Below the pieces are notes generated by a model. It was not told the DNA's origin and made no database searches. It was given only the letters and a program-made list of their open reading frames with translations. The position numbers were made by a program, and so were the translations under genes. Of a DNA stretch of 64,000 nt, positions 1 through 8,405 are shown piece after piece. Each line of letters opens with the position of its first letter. Position 1 is the first letter of the stretch. Origin of the DNA: Desulfovibrio fairfieldensis (lineage in GTDB: Bacteria; Desulfobacterota; Desulfovibrionia; Desulfovibrionales; Desulfovibrionaceae); the NCBI RefSeq assembly GCF_001553605.1, contig NZ_CP014229.1, forward strand, positions 2,632,501 to 2,696,500, in the 5' to 3' direction.

Positions 1-18
1 TCGTAAAACAAATAAAAA

Positions 19-50
19 CTGGATTTTATAAAAGTTTGACTATAATCCAG
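19..50 (+). promoter_or_regulatory. Putative promoter with flanking inverted repeat
   Basis: A perfect TATAAT lies at 41-46, about 33 bases before the start codon at 79. A 7-base inverted repeat (CTGGATT at 19-25, AATCCAG at 44-50) brackets the promoter and overlaps the -10 box, the layout expected of an operator. No good -35 hexamer is visible. The operator role is inference. Confidence 0.4.
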
Positions 51-78
51 CTGAATTCACCCGCACAGGAGCGAAACC

Positions 79-483
79 ATGCCCCTTTCCACATATCTGA
101 ACGATATGGAAAAACTGTACTCGGCCCGTCTGGCGCATGTTTCATCGGAGCCGACCCAATTGCTGTTCTGCCAGGGCTTGAAATTCCTCATAGAAAATGT
201 GGCGGATTTTGACGCGTGCGTACCTGAGACCAATCCGTTCTACCAGGAATTCGTCAAGCTGCTGGGAGCGGGCATTGCCGGCGATGAAGACTGTTTCAGT
301 CTTTTTGAATGCCTGGCCATCTTCTTCCGCCTCAGGCAGCATGAAAACCCGGACCGGGCCCTGAGCCCCATTGAGCAGCAGGTTCTGCACCATTTTGAGC
401 ATTGCGGCGAGTGGCAGCCTCAGGACAATACCCTGGTCAGCCTCTGGTATTGGTGGCGTATTCCGTCGCTGCCGGCGCACTAG
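79..483 (+). CDS. Hypothetical protein, 134 aa
   Basis: A small soluble acidic protein that I do not recognise. The start at 79 is supported by an AGGAG-like ribosome site (bases 67-72) and a TATAAT box further upstream. There is no signal peptide and no membrane segment. It reads as a mostly helical fold rich in Leu, Phe and Glu, with a Trp-rich C-terminus (SLWYWWRIP near residue 122). It stands alone, with no co-directional neighbour close by. Codon use matches the neighbouring genes, so it is probably real. No function can be assigned. Confidence 0.65.
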   Translation: MPLSTYLNDMEKLYSARLAHVSSEPTQLLFCQGLKFLIENVADFDACVPETNPFYQEFVKLLGAGIAGDEDCFSLFECLAIFFRLRQHENPDRALSPIEQQVLHHFEHCGEWQPQDNTLVSLWYWWRIPSLPAH

Positions 484-915
484 AGCCTGCCGGGCATAAG
501 CCCTCCTCACGCGGCCGGGAAAAACGCTTGGGAGCATGCGCTCTTATGGCTTCTGAGCGAAATATGGCGAAAAAACGGCCGCGTCGGGAAGGATTGCAGC
601 GGATGCTGCTGTTTCAGGGCTACAATGCCTTAGGCGTACAGGCCGGTCCAGCCTGAAAAAATCAGAGAAGAAAAATCTGACGACAAGCGGAGCAAGGGTA
701 TCTTTGCGCCGTTCTGGGTATTGACATTGTTCTCAATAGGGGCGGCAGTGCCCGTTAGCGTGTAGTGCGCGGCAAAGAACACGCTGCCGTTCATGAGATT
801 CTGAATACTCGCCGCCAAGGCAATCCCGCGCCTTTCCGCCCATGACCGCCACAGCGGCCATGCTTTCCCGGACAGATTCTTATGACAGGCGCGCTCTGGA
901 ACATCAGAAGCGCGC
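484..915. other. Gap without a clear gene
   Basis: These 432 bases hold no convincing gene. A minus-strand open frame (about 630-986) overlaps the end of the DUF190 gene and carries a short hydrophobic stretch, but it lacks a ribosome site and has no recognisable family, so it may be a decayed remnant. No repeat copy or strong terminator is visible. Confidence 0.4.
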
Positions 916-1233
916 CTATTTTTCGCCGGTAATGCCGAACTCCACCGGCACTTTGGTATAAAAAATGCGCAGGCCTTCGGCCGCAATGCGGGCGAACAGG
1001 CGTTCCGCCGCTTCGTCGCTGAGCGCCATGGTCACTTCCAGCGGTTGCTCGGCCAGCTCGAAAAAGTTGGCCCAATGCAGCCTGCCGTCCCGTCCGTAAC
1101 CGCCTTGGGCCGCGCTCATAGTCGCGCCGCTGATGCCGAGAGCCTTTGCCTCCGCCACCAGCCATTCGGCAATGCTGCGCGTGCCGTGGCTGCGGCCCTG
1201 CTGCGTGTAAAACGTCAGTTGCCAGCCCCGCAT
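916..1233 (-). CDS. DUF190 family protein
   Basis: A 105-aa protein beginning MRGWQLTFYTQQ. The start at 1233 is preceded by a strong AAGGAGG site; a longer in-frame extension upstream is unlikely. The pattern (N-terminal beta strand with Tyr/Thr, central GAT-SAAQGGYG segment, C-terminal ARIAAEGLRIFYTKVPVEFG) fits the DUF190 family of small ferredoxin-like alpha/beta proteins. DUF190 genes are very often next to crcB, as here (crcB is about 150 bases upstream on the same strand), which suggests an accessory role in fluoride export or its regulation. The exact biochemical role is unknown. Confidence 0.8.
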   Translation of the reverse strand: MRGWQLTFYTQQGRSHGTRSIAEWLVAEAKALGISGATMSAAQGGYGRDGRLHWANFFELAEQPLEVTMALSDEAAERLFARIAAEGLRIFYTKVPVEFGITGEK

Positions 1234-1385
1234 GGCCGCCTCCTTTTTCAAATGAATCTGTCTTGAGAATGAACCCATTCCCCACGGCTTGCGCGTCCGC
1301 CTTGCCCGCCCGTAGTGCACGGCATTCACGGGTGTTCACGCGATGTCCGCCGTAGTGCTTCAGGCCGACTACAAAAGACGATTTG

Positions 1386-1784
1386 TCAGCGCCACGAGCC
1401 CAAAAGACAGCGGATCAGGGCAAAGGTGCCCATGCCCAGAAAAGTCATGGCCAGAGAACCGCAGACATGCAGCGCCACGGCTCCTCCGGCCCAGAACAAT
1501 CGCCCCTGCTGAATCAGGGTCGCCACTTCCGCGGAAAAGGTGGAGAAGGTGGTCAGCGCGCCCAGAAAGCCCGTCACCACCAGTAGGCGCCATTCCGCGC
1601 CCAGCGAAGGGAAAAAGGCAAAAATGCTGAGCGCCAGGCCGATGATATAGCCCCCCAGCCAGTTGGCGGCCAGGGTGCCCAAGGGCAGGGTCGGAAAGAC
1701 GGGGTTCAGCGCCAGGCCGAGCAGCCAGCGCAAGACGGCCCCGGCCGACGCGCCCACGCAGATGGCAAGCAGAGAATGGATCAT
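1386..1784 (-). CDS. crcB: Fluoride exporter CrcB/Fluc
   Basis: A 132-aa four-helix membrane protein of the CrcB/Fluc family, a dual-topology dimeric fluoride channel that lowers cytoplasmic F-. Family motifs are all visible: [10 protein letters not shown] near residue 9, the conserved Asn in [10 protein letters not shown] near residue 35, and [13 protein letters not shown] near residue 72. The start MIHSLLA at 1784 is chosen over an upstream in-frame ATG at 1823 because it gives the usual family N-terminus and has a GAGGGGG stretch upstream. The DUF190 gene follows on the same strand. Confidence 0.93.
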   Translation of the reverse strand: MIHSLLAICVGASAGAVLRWLLGLALNPVFPTLPLGTLAANWLGGYIIGLALSIFAFFPSLGAEWRLLVVTGFLGALTTFSTFSAEVATLIQQGRLFWAGGAVALHVCGSLAMTFLGMGTFALIRCLLGSWR

Positions 1785-1946
1785 GGCCGGCCCCCTCAGA
1801 CTGATGGCAAACCCCGCTTGCACGGTGCTTGTGCCGCCATCGGCTCGTTTTCAGAAAAACTTGCCGGGCACCCTTCGGGCAGCTCGCGGCACGGCAACGC
1901 CGTGACCTGCTTCTGATTTTTGACCGCGTTGACGTTGTCAACGCTC

Positions 1947-2130
1947 CAGTGCCTGTCAAGGCTATAGAATTTTTGTTCGCCCGCAAGGAAGATAAAACTG
2001 CTTTGAGGAAGTGTACTCTTGCCTCAGCCGTTGCAGCGAAGCTGCACGAATAAGGACAGCAGAGATCTGGCACTCGACCGAGGCTGCCGCACGCGGCAGG
2101 GGCAAAAAGGCATAGCGTTGGCAAGGCCCA
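1947..2130 (+). repeat. Dispersed element family A, copy 1
   Basis: Shares with 11930-12068 and 55782-55930 the core CTATAGAATTTTTGTTCGC followed by CAAGGAAGATAA, the middle ACTCGAC segment and the right end GGCAAAAAGGCATAG. Imperfect terminal inverted repeats are visible. This copy is longer (about 184 bases), with extra sequence around 2018-2066, and lacks clean TA flanks, so it looks like an older diverged copy. It lies between lctP and crcB. Confidence 0.75.
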
Positions 2131-2164
2131 GGCGTCCGGCCCCATACGGGGCCGGACGCCTGGG
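2127..2164 (-). terminator. Hairpin downstream of lctP
   Basis: A perfect 17-bp stem with a four-base loop (CCCAGGCGTCCGGCCCC, loop ATAC, then its complement) lies 9 bases after the lctP stop codon. On the minus strand a CTTTTTG run follows about 20 bases later. It probably ends lctP transcription. Confidence 0.75.
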
Positions 2165-2173
2165 GATCAGATT

Positions 2174-3862
2174 TTAGAACACGTTGGGATTCATGGCGAT
2201 GAGCACCCAGCAGATGATGCCCACGACAATGCCGTAGAGCATGAAGGGCCAGAAGGTGCGCTTGAGCACCTCGCCTTCACGGCCGGAGAGGCCCACCACG
2301 GCGCAGGCGGCCACGATGTTGTGCACGCAGATCATATTGCCCATGGCGCCGCCCACGGCCTGGGCGGCCACGATGATCTGGCGGGGCAATCCCAGTGCGC
2401 CCGCCATGCCCCACTGGAATTCACCGAACATCAGGTCGGAAACCGTGTTGGAGCCGGTAATGAACGCGCCGAGACCGCCCACGAAAGCGGCCAGCATGGG
2501 CCAGACGCTGCCGGCGGCGGCGGCCACGGCCTCGGCCAGGGCCAGAGGCATGGAGGGCACGCCCAGCGGGTTGGTGGCGGAACCGCGGAAGATGGACACC
2601 AGAGCCACGGCAAAGATCAGGGCGATGGTCGGGGCCTTCATCTTGCGGAAACTCTCGGCCCAGGCGTCCTTCACGGCGGAGCCGGGCATCTTGTGCAGCA
2701 GAATGGTCAACAGGGCCACTACGACGAAGAAGGTGCCGGGCACATAGAGGTAATCAATGCTGGCGCTGACGCCCTTGAAGCCCAGGATGTCGACGAAGTT
2801 CAGCTTCTGGGCCGTGAGCCAGGCCTTGAGGCCCAACTGGGGAATACGGGAGATGACCAGCAGGGCGCAGATGATCACATAGGGCAGCCAAGCCATGAAC
2901 TGGCTCATGTGAGCCTGGAATTCGGTCTTGGTGTTCAAAGGCACGGTGCCGGACCAGGAGGGGTCCCACTCACTGTGCGGCGGGAAGCCCCAGACGTCCT
3001 TGGGCACGCAGAAGCCTTTCTTAGTGCCCCAGATCACCACGGCCAAGCCGAGCAGGCCGCCGAGCATGCTGGGGAATTCCGGCCCGAGCAGCCATGCGCA
3101 GAGCAGATAGGGGATCAGGAAGCAGACCGCGGCGAACACGCAGTATTTCCAGGCCCGAAAGCCGATGGACCAGGACTTTTCCGCGCCGAAAAAGCGGGTC
3201 AGGAAGCCGAGCATGAAGATGGTCAGAATGATGGCCATGGGGGCGTGCATGAAAGTGGCCCACTCGCCCACGGCTTTGCAGAAACCGTCATACGTGGTGA
3301 AAGGGAGGTTGGGATTGTTGGCGACGGCTTCGGCCACGGGGCCTTTCAGGAAGCCGAAGCCCACGATGACCGGCGTGCCCACCGCGCCGAAGGTCACGGG
3401 CACGCTGTTGAAGACCAGGCAGATCACCGCGGCCGCCATGGCCGGGAAGCCCAGGGCGAGCAGCAGGGGCGCGGCCAGGGCCGCCGGCGTGCCGAAGCCC
3501 GCCGCGCCTTCGATGAACGCGCCGAACATAAAGCCGATGATGATGGCCTGGAGGCGCCGGTCACGGCTTACATTCTGCATGCCGTGCTGGATGGTCTCCA
3601 TGCCCCCGCTTTTTTCCAGGGTGTACAAAATAAGAATGGCGCCGAAGACGATAATCAGCACGCCCACGGCCACCACCACGCCTTGCAGGGAAAGCGCCAG
3701 CAGATACATGACGTCCAGATTCCAGCCGATCAGGCCGCAGATCACGCAGGCGAGCCAAGCTACGGGCATGGCCCGTGTGGCGGGCCAACGCAAACCCACC
3801 ATCAGGACAAGGGCCGCCACAATGGGGATGACCGCCAGTAACGCCAGCATTCCAATAGACAT
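2174..3862 (-). CDS. lctP: L-lactate permease, LctP/LldP family
   Basis: A 562-aa polytopic inner-membrane protein, the family's usual length, with about 13-14 hydrophobic helices. It imports lactate with protons. Family signatures include [21 protein letters not shown] near residue 113, [17 protein letters not shown] near 149, and the C-terminal [18 protein letters not shown] near 512. The start is supported by a GGGAGG site. It lies downstream of the four lactate-oxidation genes on the same strand but is separated from them by 316 bases including a hairpin terminator, so it may have its own promoter. It supplies substrate to the adjacent dehydrogenases. Confidence 0.96.
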   Translation of the reverse strand: MSIGMLALLAVIPIVAALVLMVGLRWPATRAMPVAWLACVICGLIGWNLDVMYLLALSLQGVVVAVGVLIIVFGAILILYTLEKSGGMETIQHGMQNVSRDRRLQAIIIGFMFGAFIEGAAGFGTPAALAAPLLLALGFPAMAAAVICLVFNSVPVTFGAVGTPVIVGFGFLKGPVAEAVANNPNLPFTTYDGFCKAVGEWATFMHAPMAIILTIFMLGFLTRFFGAEKSWSIGFRAWKYCVFAAVCFLIPYLLCAWLLGPEFPSMLGGLLGLAVVIWGTKKGFCVPKDVWGFPPHSEWDPSWSGTVPLNTKTEFQAHMSQFMAWLPYVIICALLVISRIPQLGLKAWLTAQKLNFVDILGFKGVSASIDYLYVPGTFFVVVALLTILLHKMPGSAVKDAWAESFRKMKAPTIALIFAVALVSIFRGSATNPLGVPSMPLALAEAVAAAAGSVWPMLAAFVGGLGAFITGSNTVSDLMFGEFQWGMAGALGLPRQIIVAAQAVGGAMGNMICVHNIVAACAVVGLSGREGEVLKRTFWPFMLYGIVVGIICWVLIAMNPNVF

Positions 3863-4062
3863 GAAAACCTCCCTTAGTTAACCGGGTCCGCAGGATCGGA
3901 GCAGTTGACGCACGTCATGCGTGAACTGCCCAAGGCCATTCCTCCGCCGGAAAACATCCGGCGTTTTTTCCAGGCCGATCCCGCCCCCTCCGCGCCGGCA
4001 CGCGGAACAGAGCACCTTTGATACCAGTTCTTCATCGATAACGTAAAACGCTATAAAAACGC
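3863..4062. other. Leader region of lctP
   Basis: About 200 bases between the lactate-operon hairpin and the lctP start. It must contain any separate lctP promoter (minus strand), but I see no clear -35/-10 pair. It carries no gene and no copy of the dispersed elements. Confidence 0.4.
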
Positions 4063-4101
4063 AAGGGCACGCCGCTTTTTTCTTTGCAACGGCGTGCCCT
4101 T
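4063..4101 (-). terminator. Terminator between lactate oxidation genes and lctP
   Basis: A 12-bp stem (AAGGGCACGCCG and its complement) with a 15-base loop. On the minus strand it is followed by GCGTTTTTA, on the plus strand by a T-rich stretch, so it could work both ways. It lies about 80 bases after the fused LutA/LutB gene and suggests that lctP is at least partly uncoupled from the upstream genes. Confidence 0.7.
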
Positions 4102-4178
4102 ATTTGAGGTTTTTTTCGGCGCGGCCGGGGTTCCCGGAGTGGGAGCCCCCGGCGCCCCTGCCTCCGGGGCGCGCCGCG

Positions 4179-6332
4179 CTAACGTTTGAGGTTTTCGGCC
4201 AGAAGTTCCGCGATGTGCTGCACTTTGACGTTAAGGCCCGTCTTTTCAGCGCCGCCGCGCAGCTGCATGACGCAACCGGGGCAGTCCACCACCAGGCGGG
4301 CGGCGCGTGTTTCACGGACGTTCTTCAGCTTCTTGTCCAGCAGTTGGGCCGAGATTTCCGGGAATTTCATGGAATACGTGCCGCCGAAGCCGCAGCAGAC
4401 TTCTTCCTCCTCGCAGGGCACGTACTGGGCCGCGTCCGCGATGAGTTCACGCGGGGCCTCCTTGACGCCCAGGCCCCGGCAGAGGTGGCAGGAGGCGTGG
4501 TAGGTGACCCTTTCGCCGGAATTGGTGAAGTCCTCGGGCTTGAGGCCCAGGCGGTCGCGCACGAAGGAGCTGAAGTCGATAACCTTGTCCGCGAAAATCT
4601 TGGCCTGGGGCAGGATATCCGGCTCATTCTCCAGGATTTTCGGATAGGTGTGCTTCAGATGCGACGCGCAACTGGCGCAAAGCGTGATGATGGCGTCGTA
4701 CTTGCCCACGGCAAAGGCCTGAATGTTCTGCTTGGCCACGTCCACCGAGGTTTTGCGCTGGCCCATCATTTCCAGGGGCAGGCCGCAGCAGGTCTGCTCC
4801 ATGGGAAATTCCACTTCCACGTTTTTGGCCGCCAGAATCTTCACGCAGGCTTCAAGCTGCTCGGGATAGACGAAATCCTGGGCGCAGCCGCTGAAGATGG
4901 CCACCCGCATGGTGGGATTCTGGGCCTTGGGCGCGATTTCCGGCCAGCGGTCGCGGAAGGACTTGTTCGCAATGGCGGGCAGGGCCTTGAAGCCGTGCTT
5001 GCCCAGGAATATGGCCGGAAGATGACGCTGGAACTGCGTGCCGCCGGTAAAGGGTTTCTGGGCGTATTTGGCGAACTTGAGCAGGCTGTGGAAAAGCTTG
5101 CGGTTTTTCATCACCGAGGCCAGGAGAGCCGCCTGGGCTCCGCCGCCCTGCTCTTCCGTGACCCGGCTGCGGATCTCGCGGATCAGACGCGGCAGGTCGA
5201 TGCCGCCCGCGCAGACATTGGCGCAGGATTCGCAGCCCACGCAGTTCTGGCAGAGCACCTTGGCCTTGTCCTTGCCGTGGAAGAAATAGGTCAGGATCAG
5301 GCCGATGGCGCCGATGTAGATGTAGCCCATCTTGTGGCCGCCCACCAAGCGGAACACCGGACAGACGTTGGCGCAGGCGCCGCAGCGTACGCAACGGAAA
5401 ATCTGCGAGAACAGCGGGTCCTTGGCGATTTCGGTACGGCCGTTGTCCAGAAAGACCACATGCATGATCTTTTTGTTGCCCGGCGCGGAAGCGCAGGGAC
5501 CGGCCCCGCACATCCAGGTCACATAGGAGGTCAGGCGCTGGGCCGTGGCGTTGCGCGGCAGCACCAGCAGGGCGGTGAGGGCCTGGTCCAGGGTGGGGAT
5601 CAGTTTGTCCAGACCGGCAATGGCCACATGCACACGCGGCAGGGTGGTGACCATGCGGGCATTGCCTTCGTTGGTCACGGTGGACACGGCCCCGTTTTCG
5701 GCCACGGCGAAGTTGCAGCCGCTGACGCCCATGTCCGCCGCGATGAACTTGCGGCGCAACTGCACGCGGGCCACCTTGACCAGCTTCTGGACGTCGGTGT
5801 CCTGCTTTTCGCCCGTGGCCTTGGTGAAGTCGTCGGCCACCTGGTAGCGCGAAAGATGGATGGCGGGCATGACCATGTGCGAGGGGCCTTCATGGCGCAG
5901 CTGGATGATCCATTCGCCCAGGTCCGTCTCGTCCACAATCAGGCCTTCGGCCTCCAGCGCGGGATTGAGCTGGATTTCCTCGGCGGTCATGGATTTGGAT
6001 TTGACCACCCGCTTGACGTCGTTTTCCTTGGCGATGCGGGCGATGATCTCATTGGCTTCCTTGGCCGTGGCCGCGCGATGCACGTGCACGCCGCGCTTTT
6101 CCGCCTGCTCCTTGAACTGCTGGTAGAGTTCCTCCATGTGCTGGCAGGCGTAGTCCTTGGCTTCGGCTATCTTGGCGATGAGGCCACGCTCGTCCACTTC
6201 CTGGAAGACGGCTTCGCGGTTGGCCCGGTAGGACACGGCAAAGGTGTCCAGAGTGCGGCGCAGAAAATCGTCCTGCAGGGCCTCATCGATTTGCTTGCGG
6301 TAATCGGAAAGAGATTTGGGGGCTTCATGCAT
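4179..6332 (-). CDS. Fused LUD-domain / Fe-S lactate oxidation protein (LutB-LutA fusion)
   Basis: A 717-aa cytoplasmic protein combining what are separate LutB and LutA in Bacillus. Residues ~1-300 form the LUD domain. Two ferredoxin-type [4Fe-4S] motifs follow: CVRCGACANVCP near 314 and CQNCVGCESCANVC near 361. The C-terminal part carries cysteine-rich CCG domains, with CCG at 515-517 and 646-648 and further Cys at 483, 615 and 618. It starts right after the LutC-like gene, with GGAGGACTGAGG as ribosome site, so the two are translationally linked. It is probably the core of a non-flavin L-lactate dehydrogenase, as proposed for Desulfovibrio vulgaris homologues. Electron acceptor unknown. 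Confidence 0.9.
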   Translation of the reverse strand: MHEAPKSLSDYRKQIDEALQDDFLRRTLDTFAVSYRANREAVFQEVDERGLIAKIAEAKDYACQHMEELYQQFKEQAEKRGVHVHRAATAKEANEIIARIAKENDVKRVVKSKSMTAEEIQLNPALEAEGLIVDETDLGEWIIQLRHEGPSHMVMPAIHLSRYQVADDFTKATGEKQDTDVQKLVKVARVQLRRKFIAADMGVSGCNFAVAENGAVSTVTNEGNARMVTTLPRVHVAIAGLDKLIPTLDQALTALLVLPRNATAQRLTSYVTWMCGAGPCASAPGNKKIMHVVFLDNGRTEIAKDPLFSQIFRCVRCGACANVCPVFRLVGGHKMGYIYIGAIGLILTYFFHGKDKAKVLCQNCVGCESCANVCAGGIDLPRLIREIRSRVTEEQGGGAQAALLASVMKNRKLFHSLLKFAKYAQKPFTGGTQFQRHLPAIFLGKHGFKALPAIANKSFRDRWPEIAPKAQNPTMRVAIFSGCAQDFVYPEQLEACVKILAAKNVEVEFPMEQTCCGLPLEMMGQRKTSVDVAKQNIQAFAVGKYDAIITLCASCASHLKHTYPKILENEPDILPQAKIFADKVIDFSSFVRDRLGLKPEDFTNSGERVTYHASCHLCRGLGVKEAPRELIADAAQYVPCEEEEVCCGFGGTYSMKFPEISAQLLDKKLKNVRETRAARLVVDCPGCVMQLRGGAEKTGLNVKVQHIAELLAENLKR

Positions 6333-6336
6333 GGCC

Positions 6337-6969
6337 TCAGTCCTCCAGAAGAATGATGTGCAGTTCCAGCGGGCCGTGCACGCCCACAGCGCCCACCCGC
6401 TCGATGTCCGCGGTGCGGCTCGGGCCGGTGATCAGCGTGGTGTACGTGGCGGGCGCGGCGTTCATGCGTTCGCGCAGAAGCTGGGCAATGGAAGGAAGAT
6501 CGGGATAAATGTCGGACTTGCGCAGCAGGATGACGTGGATTTCCGAGATCATGCCGGCCAGACGAACGTCCTCGTTATCCGTGTTCATCATGCAGGTGCC
6601 GCTGCCGGCCACGCCGAGCTCGGCGCGGGACAGGCCCACGTCGATGCCGGCCAGATGGTTGCGCAGGCCGTTGCGCAGGCAGGCAAAGCCCTTTTCCTCG
6701 CAGGCCAGGGCCAGGGCGGCGAAATCCTCGTCGTCAAGGTCCGGCGCGGCCACAATGCGCTGCACACGGGTGGGCACCTTGTTGGGGCCCAGCGGGCCCT
6801 GCTGCACGCCGGGCTCGTCGGCCAGCAGTTCGGCCGGGGCTTTGTTTTCACAGACATCCACCACATACTGCAGGGCCGCCGCCATGGACGGCACTTCCTG
6901 CACCACGGCGTTGACTATGGCGGCTTTGGCGCTGAAGGCCTCTACCAGTTCCGGGTTCACAGGGGGCAT
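6337..6969 (-). CDS. lutC: LutC-like LUD-domain protein
   Basis: A 210-aa single LUD-domain protein (LutC/YkgG family) needed for L-lactate oxidation complexes. Near residues 130-150 it has GLSRAELGVAGSGTCMM, equivalent to the Gly-rich, Cys-containing segment seen in the larger LUD protein downstream, and it ends TGPSRTADIERVGAVGVHGP, the LutC signature. The start has an AAGGAGT site. Four bases separate its stop from the next gene. There are 131 bases between it and the upstream D-lactate dehydrogenase Fe-S subunit, so they are likely one transcript. Confidence 0.9.
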   Translation of the reverse strand: MPPVNPELVEAFSAKAAIVNAVVQEVPSMAAALQYVVDVCENKAPAELLADEPGVQQGPLGPNKVPTRVQRIVAAPDLDDEDFAALALACEEKGFACLRNGLRNHLAGIDVGLSRAELGVAGSGTCMMNTDNEDVRLAGMISEIHVILLRKSDIYPDLPSIAQLLRERMNAAPATYTTLITGPSRTADIERVGAVGVHGPLELHIILLED

Positions 6970-7100
6970 AGCGTACTCCTTTGAACGGCGTTAACACCTT
7001 TTGACTTGAACGGATATACAGCGTGAAGCGCGCCGGACGGCAGACGGCGGAACGTTGTTCGCATTCCACCGCCGCCGGGGGGCGATACGGAGCCTGACGC

Positions 7101-8402
7101 CTACTTCAGGCTTTCCGCGTAGATTTCCACCGGATGTTTGACCCGCACGGGGTCGTTGTTGTGCGAAAGCACATCCTCCAGTTGCATCATGCAGGCCGGA
7201 CAGGCCGCCGCCACTACCTGCGCGCCCGTGGCAACCACATTGTCGCGCTTGCGCTGGCCGATCCGGCGTGAATAATCGTAGTGGAAAAGGTTGAAGGAAC
7301 CGCCGCAGCCGCAGCAGCGGTCGGCCTCTTCCATTTCCGTGAGCCTGTAGCCGGGGTTGGCCGCGATGACCGCGCGCGGCTGCGCGGTCACGCCCAGCGA
7401 TTTCTTGAGGTGGCAGGAATCGTGATAGGTGACGGGCACGGCGTCGCCGGAGGCCGCCGCTGCTTCCACCTTGAGCACGTCCACCAAAAACGCGTTGATA
7501 TCCATGGTCTTTTCCGCCAGTTTTTCAGCCTGTTTCTGTTCCAGGCTGCCCAGGCGTCCGGCGTAACGCGGCCAGAGCTCCTTGATGGTGGAGGTGCAGG
7601 AAGCGCAGGGGCTCAGCAAATAGTCGAAATCGCCCTTGCCGAGCACTTCAAGATTGACCTTCATCTGCTTGATCATGCCCTCGGCGTCGCCGGAGGACAG
7701 CGCGGGAATGCCGCAGCAGGCCAGGCCCACGGGCATGAAGACCGCCACCTTGTGGTGACGCAGCACCTTGAGGCAGGCTTCGGCCATGTCCGTGTACATC
7801 TTGTCGCCCAGGCAACCCGGGTAAAAAGCCACTTTCAGGCCGCCCTCGGACCGGGAAGGCCGGGGCTCGTCCAGCGCGCCGTAAACGGCGTGCAGGGGCT
7901 TTTTCGCCAACGGCCGGATATGCCTGTCGCCCAGCATGAAGTTGAGCATGGGCGCGCAGACCGTGCCCTGGGCGTCGCCGGTTTTGCGGAAGATCAGGCC
8001 CTGCATGGGCGCGCCCACGCGCATGGCGAAGTTGAACAGACCGGGCTTGGCCAGCAGGGTGCGGAAAACCATTTTCTTCACCGGGTGCAGGCCGATATAG
8101 GCATTGACCAGCTCGCGCGCCTCCATGAAGACTTCCATGATTTTCACGCCCGGAGGGCAGGCGGCCTGGCAGGAGCCGCAGAGCAGGCAGCGGCCGAGCT
8201 TGTCGGCCAGGGCCTCGGGGTCCTTGAGCAACTCATGGGCCATATTGTTGATCAGGAAAAGCTTGCCGCGCGCCACGTCGGCTTCCTTGCCGGAGGCCCC
8301 GAACATGGGGCAGACCGACTGGCACATGCCGCACTTCATGCAGGCGGTGATCCTGTCGTCCAGCGCCATGAGGCGCTGGGCCAATTCGTGCAGATTGTTC
8401 AT
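7101..8402 (-). CDS. D-lactate/glycolate dehydrogenase Fe-S subunit (GlcF-like)
   Basis: A 433-aa protein with two N-terminal [4Fe-4S] motifs (CMKCGMCQSVCP near residue 21 and CLLCGSCQAACP near 74) and two C-terminal CCG domains (CCGIPAL near 231; RCCGCGGSFNLF near 370). This is the GlcF layout. It probably accepts electrons from the flavoprotein encoded immediately upstream (3-base gap) and passes them toward menaquinone or another carrier. With the downstream lut genes it lets the cell use both lactate enantiomers. I cannot distinguish glycolate from lactate on sequence alone; context favours D-lactate. Confidence 0.9.
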   Translation of the reverse strand: MNNLHELAQRLMALDDRITACMKCGMCQSVCPMFGASGKEADVARGKLFLINNMAHELLKDPEALADKLGRCLLCGSCQAACPPGVKIMEVFMEARELVNAYIGLHPVKKMVFRTLLAKPGLFNFAMRVGAPMQGLIFRKTGDAQGTVCAPMLNFMLGDRHIRPLAKKPLHAVYGALDEPRPSRSEGGLKVAFYPGCLGDKMYTDMAEACLKVLRHHKVAVFMPVGLACCGIPALSSGDAEGMIKQMKVNLEVLGKGDFDYLLSPCASCTSTIKELWPRYAGRLGSLEQKQAEKLAEKTMDINAFLVDVLKVEAAAASGDAVPVTYHDSCHLKKSLGVTAQPRAVIAANPGYRLTEMEEADRCCGCGGSFNLFHYDYSRRIGQRKRDNVVATGAQVVAAACPACMMQLEDVLSHNNDPVRVKHPVEIYAESLK

Positions 8403-8405
8403 GAA

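Noticed and set aside
630..986. 118-codon minus-strand frame overlapping the DUF190 gene end
   Set aside because: No ribosome site, no recognisable family and overlap with a well-supported gene.
1785..1900. Possible fluoride riboswitch upstream of crcB
   Set aside because: GATGGC and GCCATC can pair, but the conserved CrcB-motif core and pseudoknot segments do not line up; a covariance-model search would decide.
2321..3841. 506-codon plus-strand open frame opposite lctP
   Set aside because: His/Gly/Gln-rich antisense shadow of the permease gene.
4104..6356. 750-codon plus-strand open frame opposite the fused LUD protein gene
   Set aside because: It is a shadow of a GC-rich real gene: low-complexity His/Gly/Ala/Gln protein, no ribosome site, no domain.
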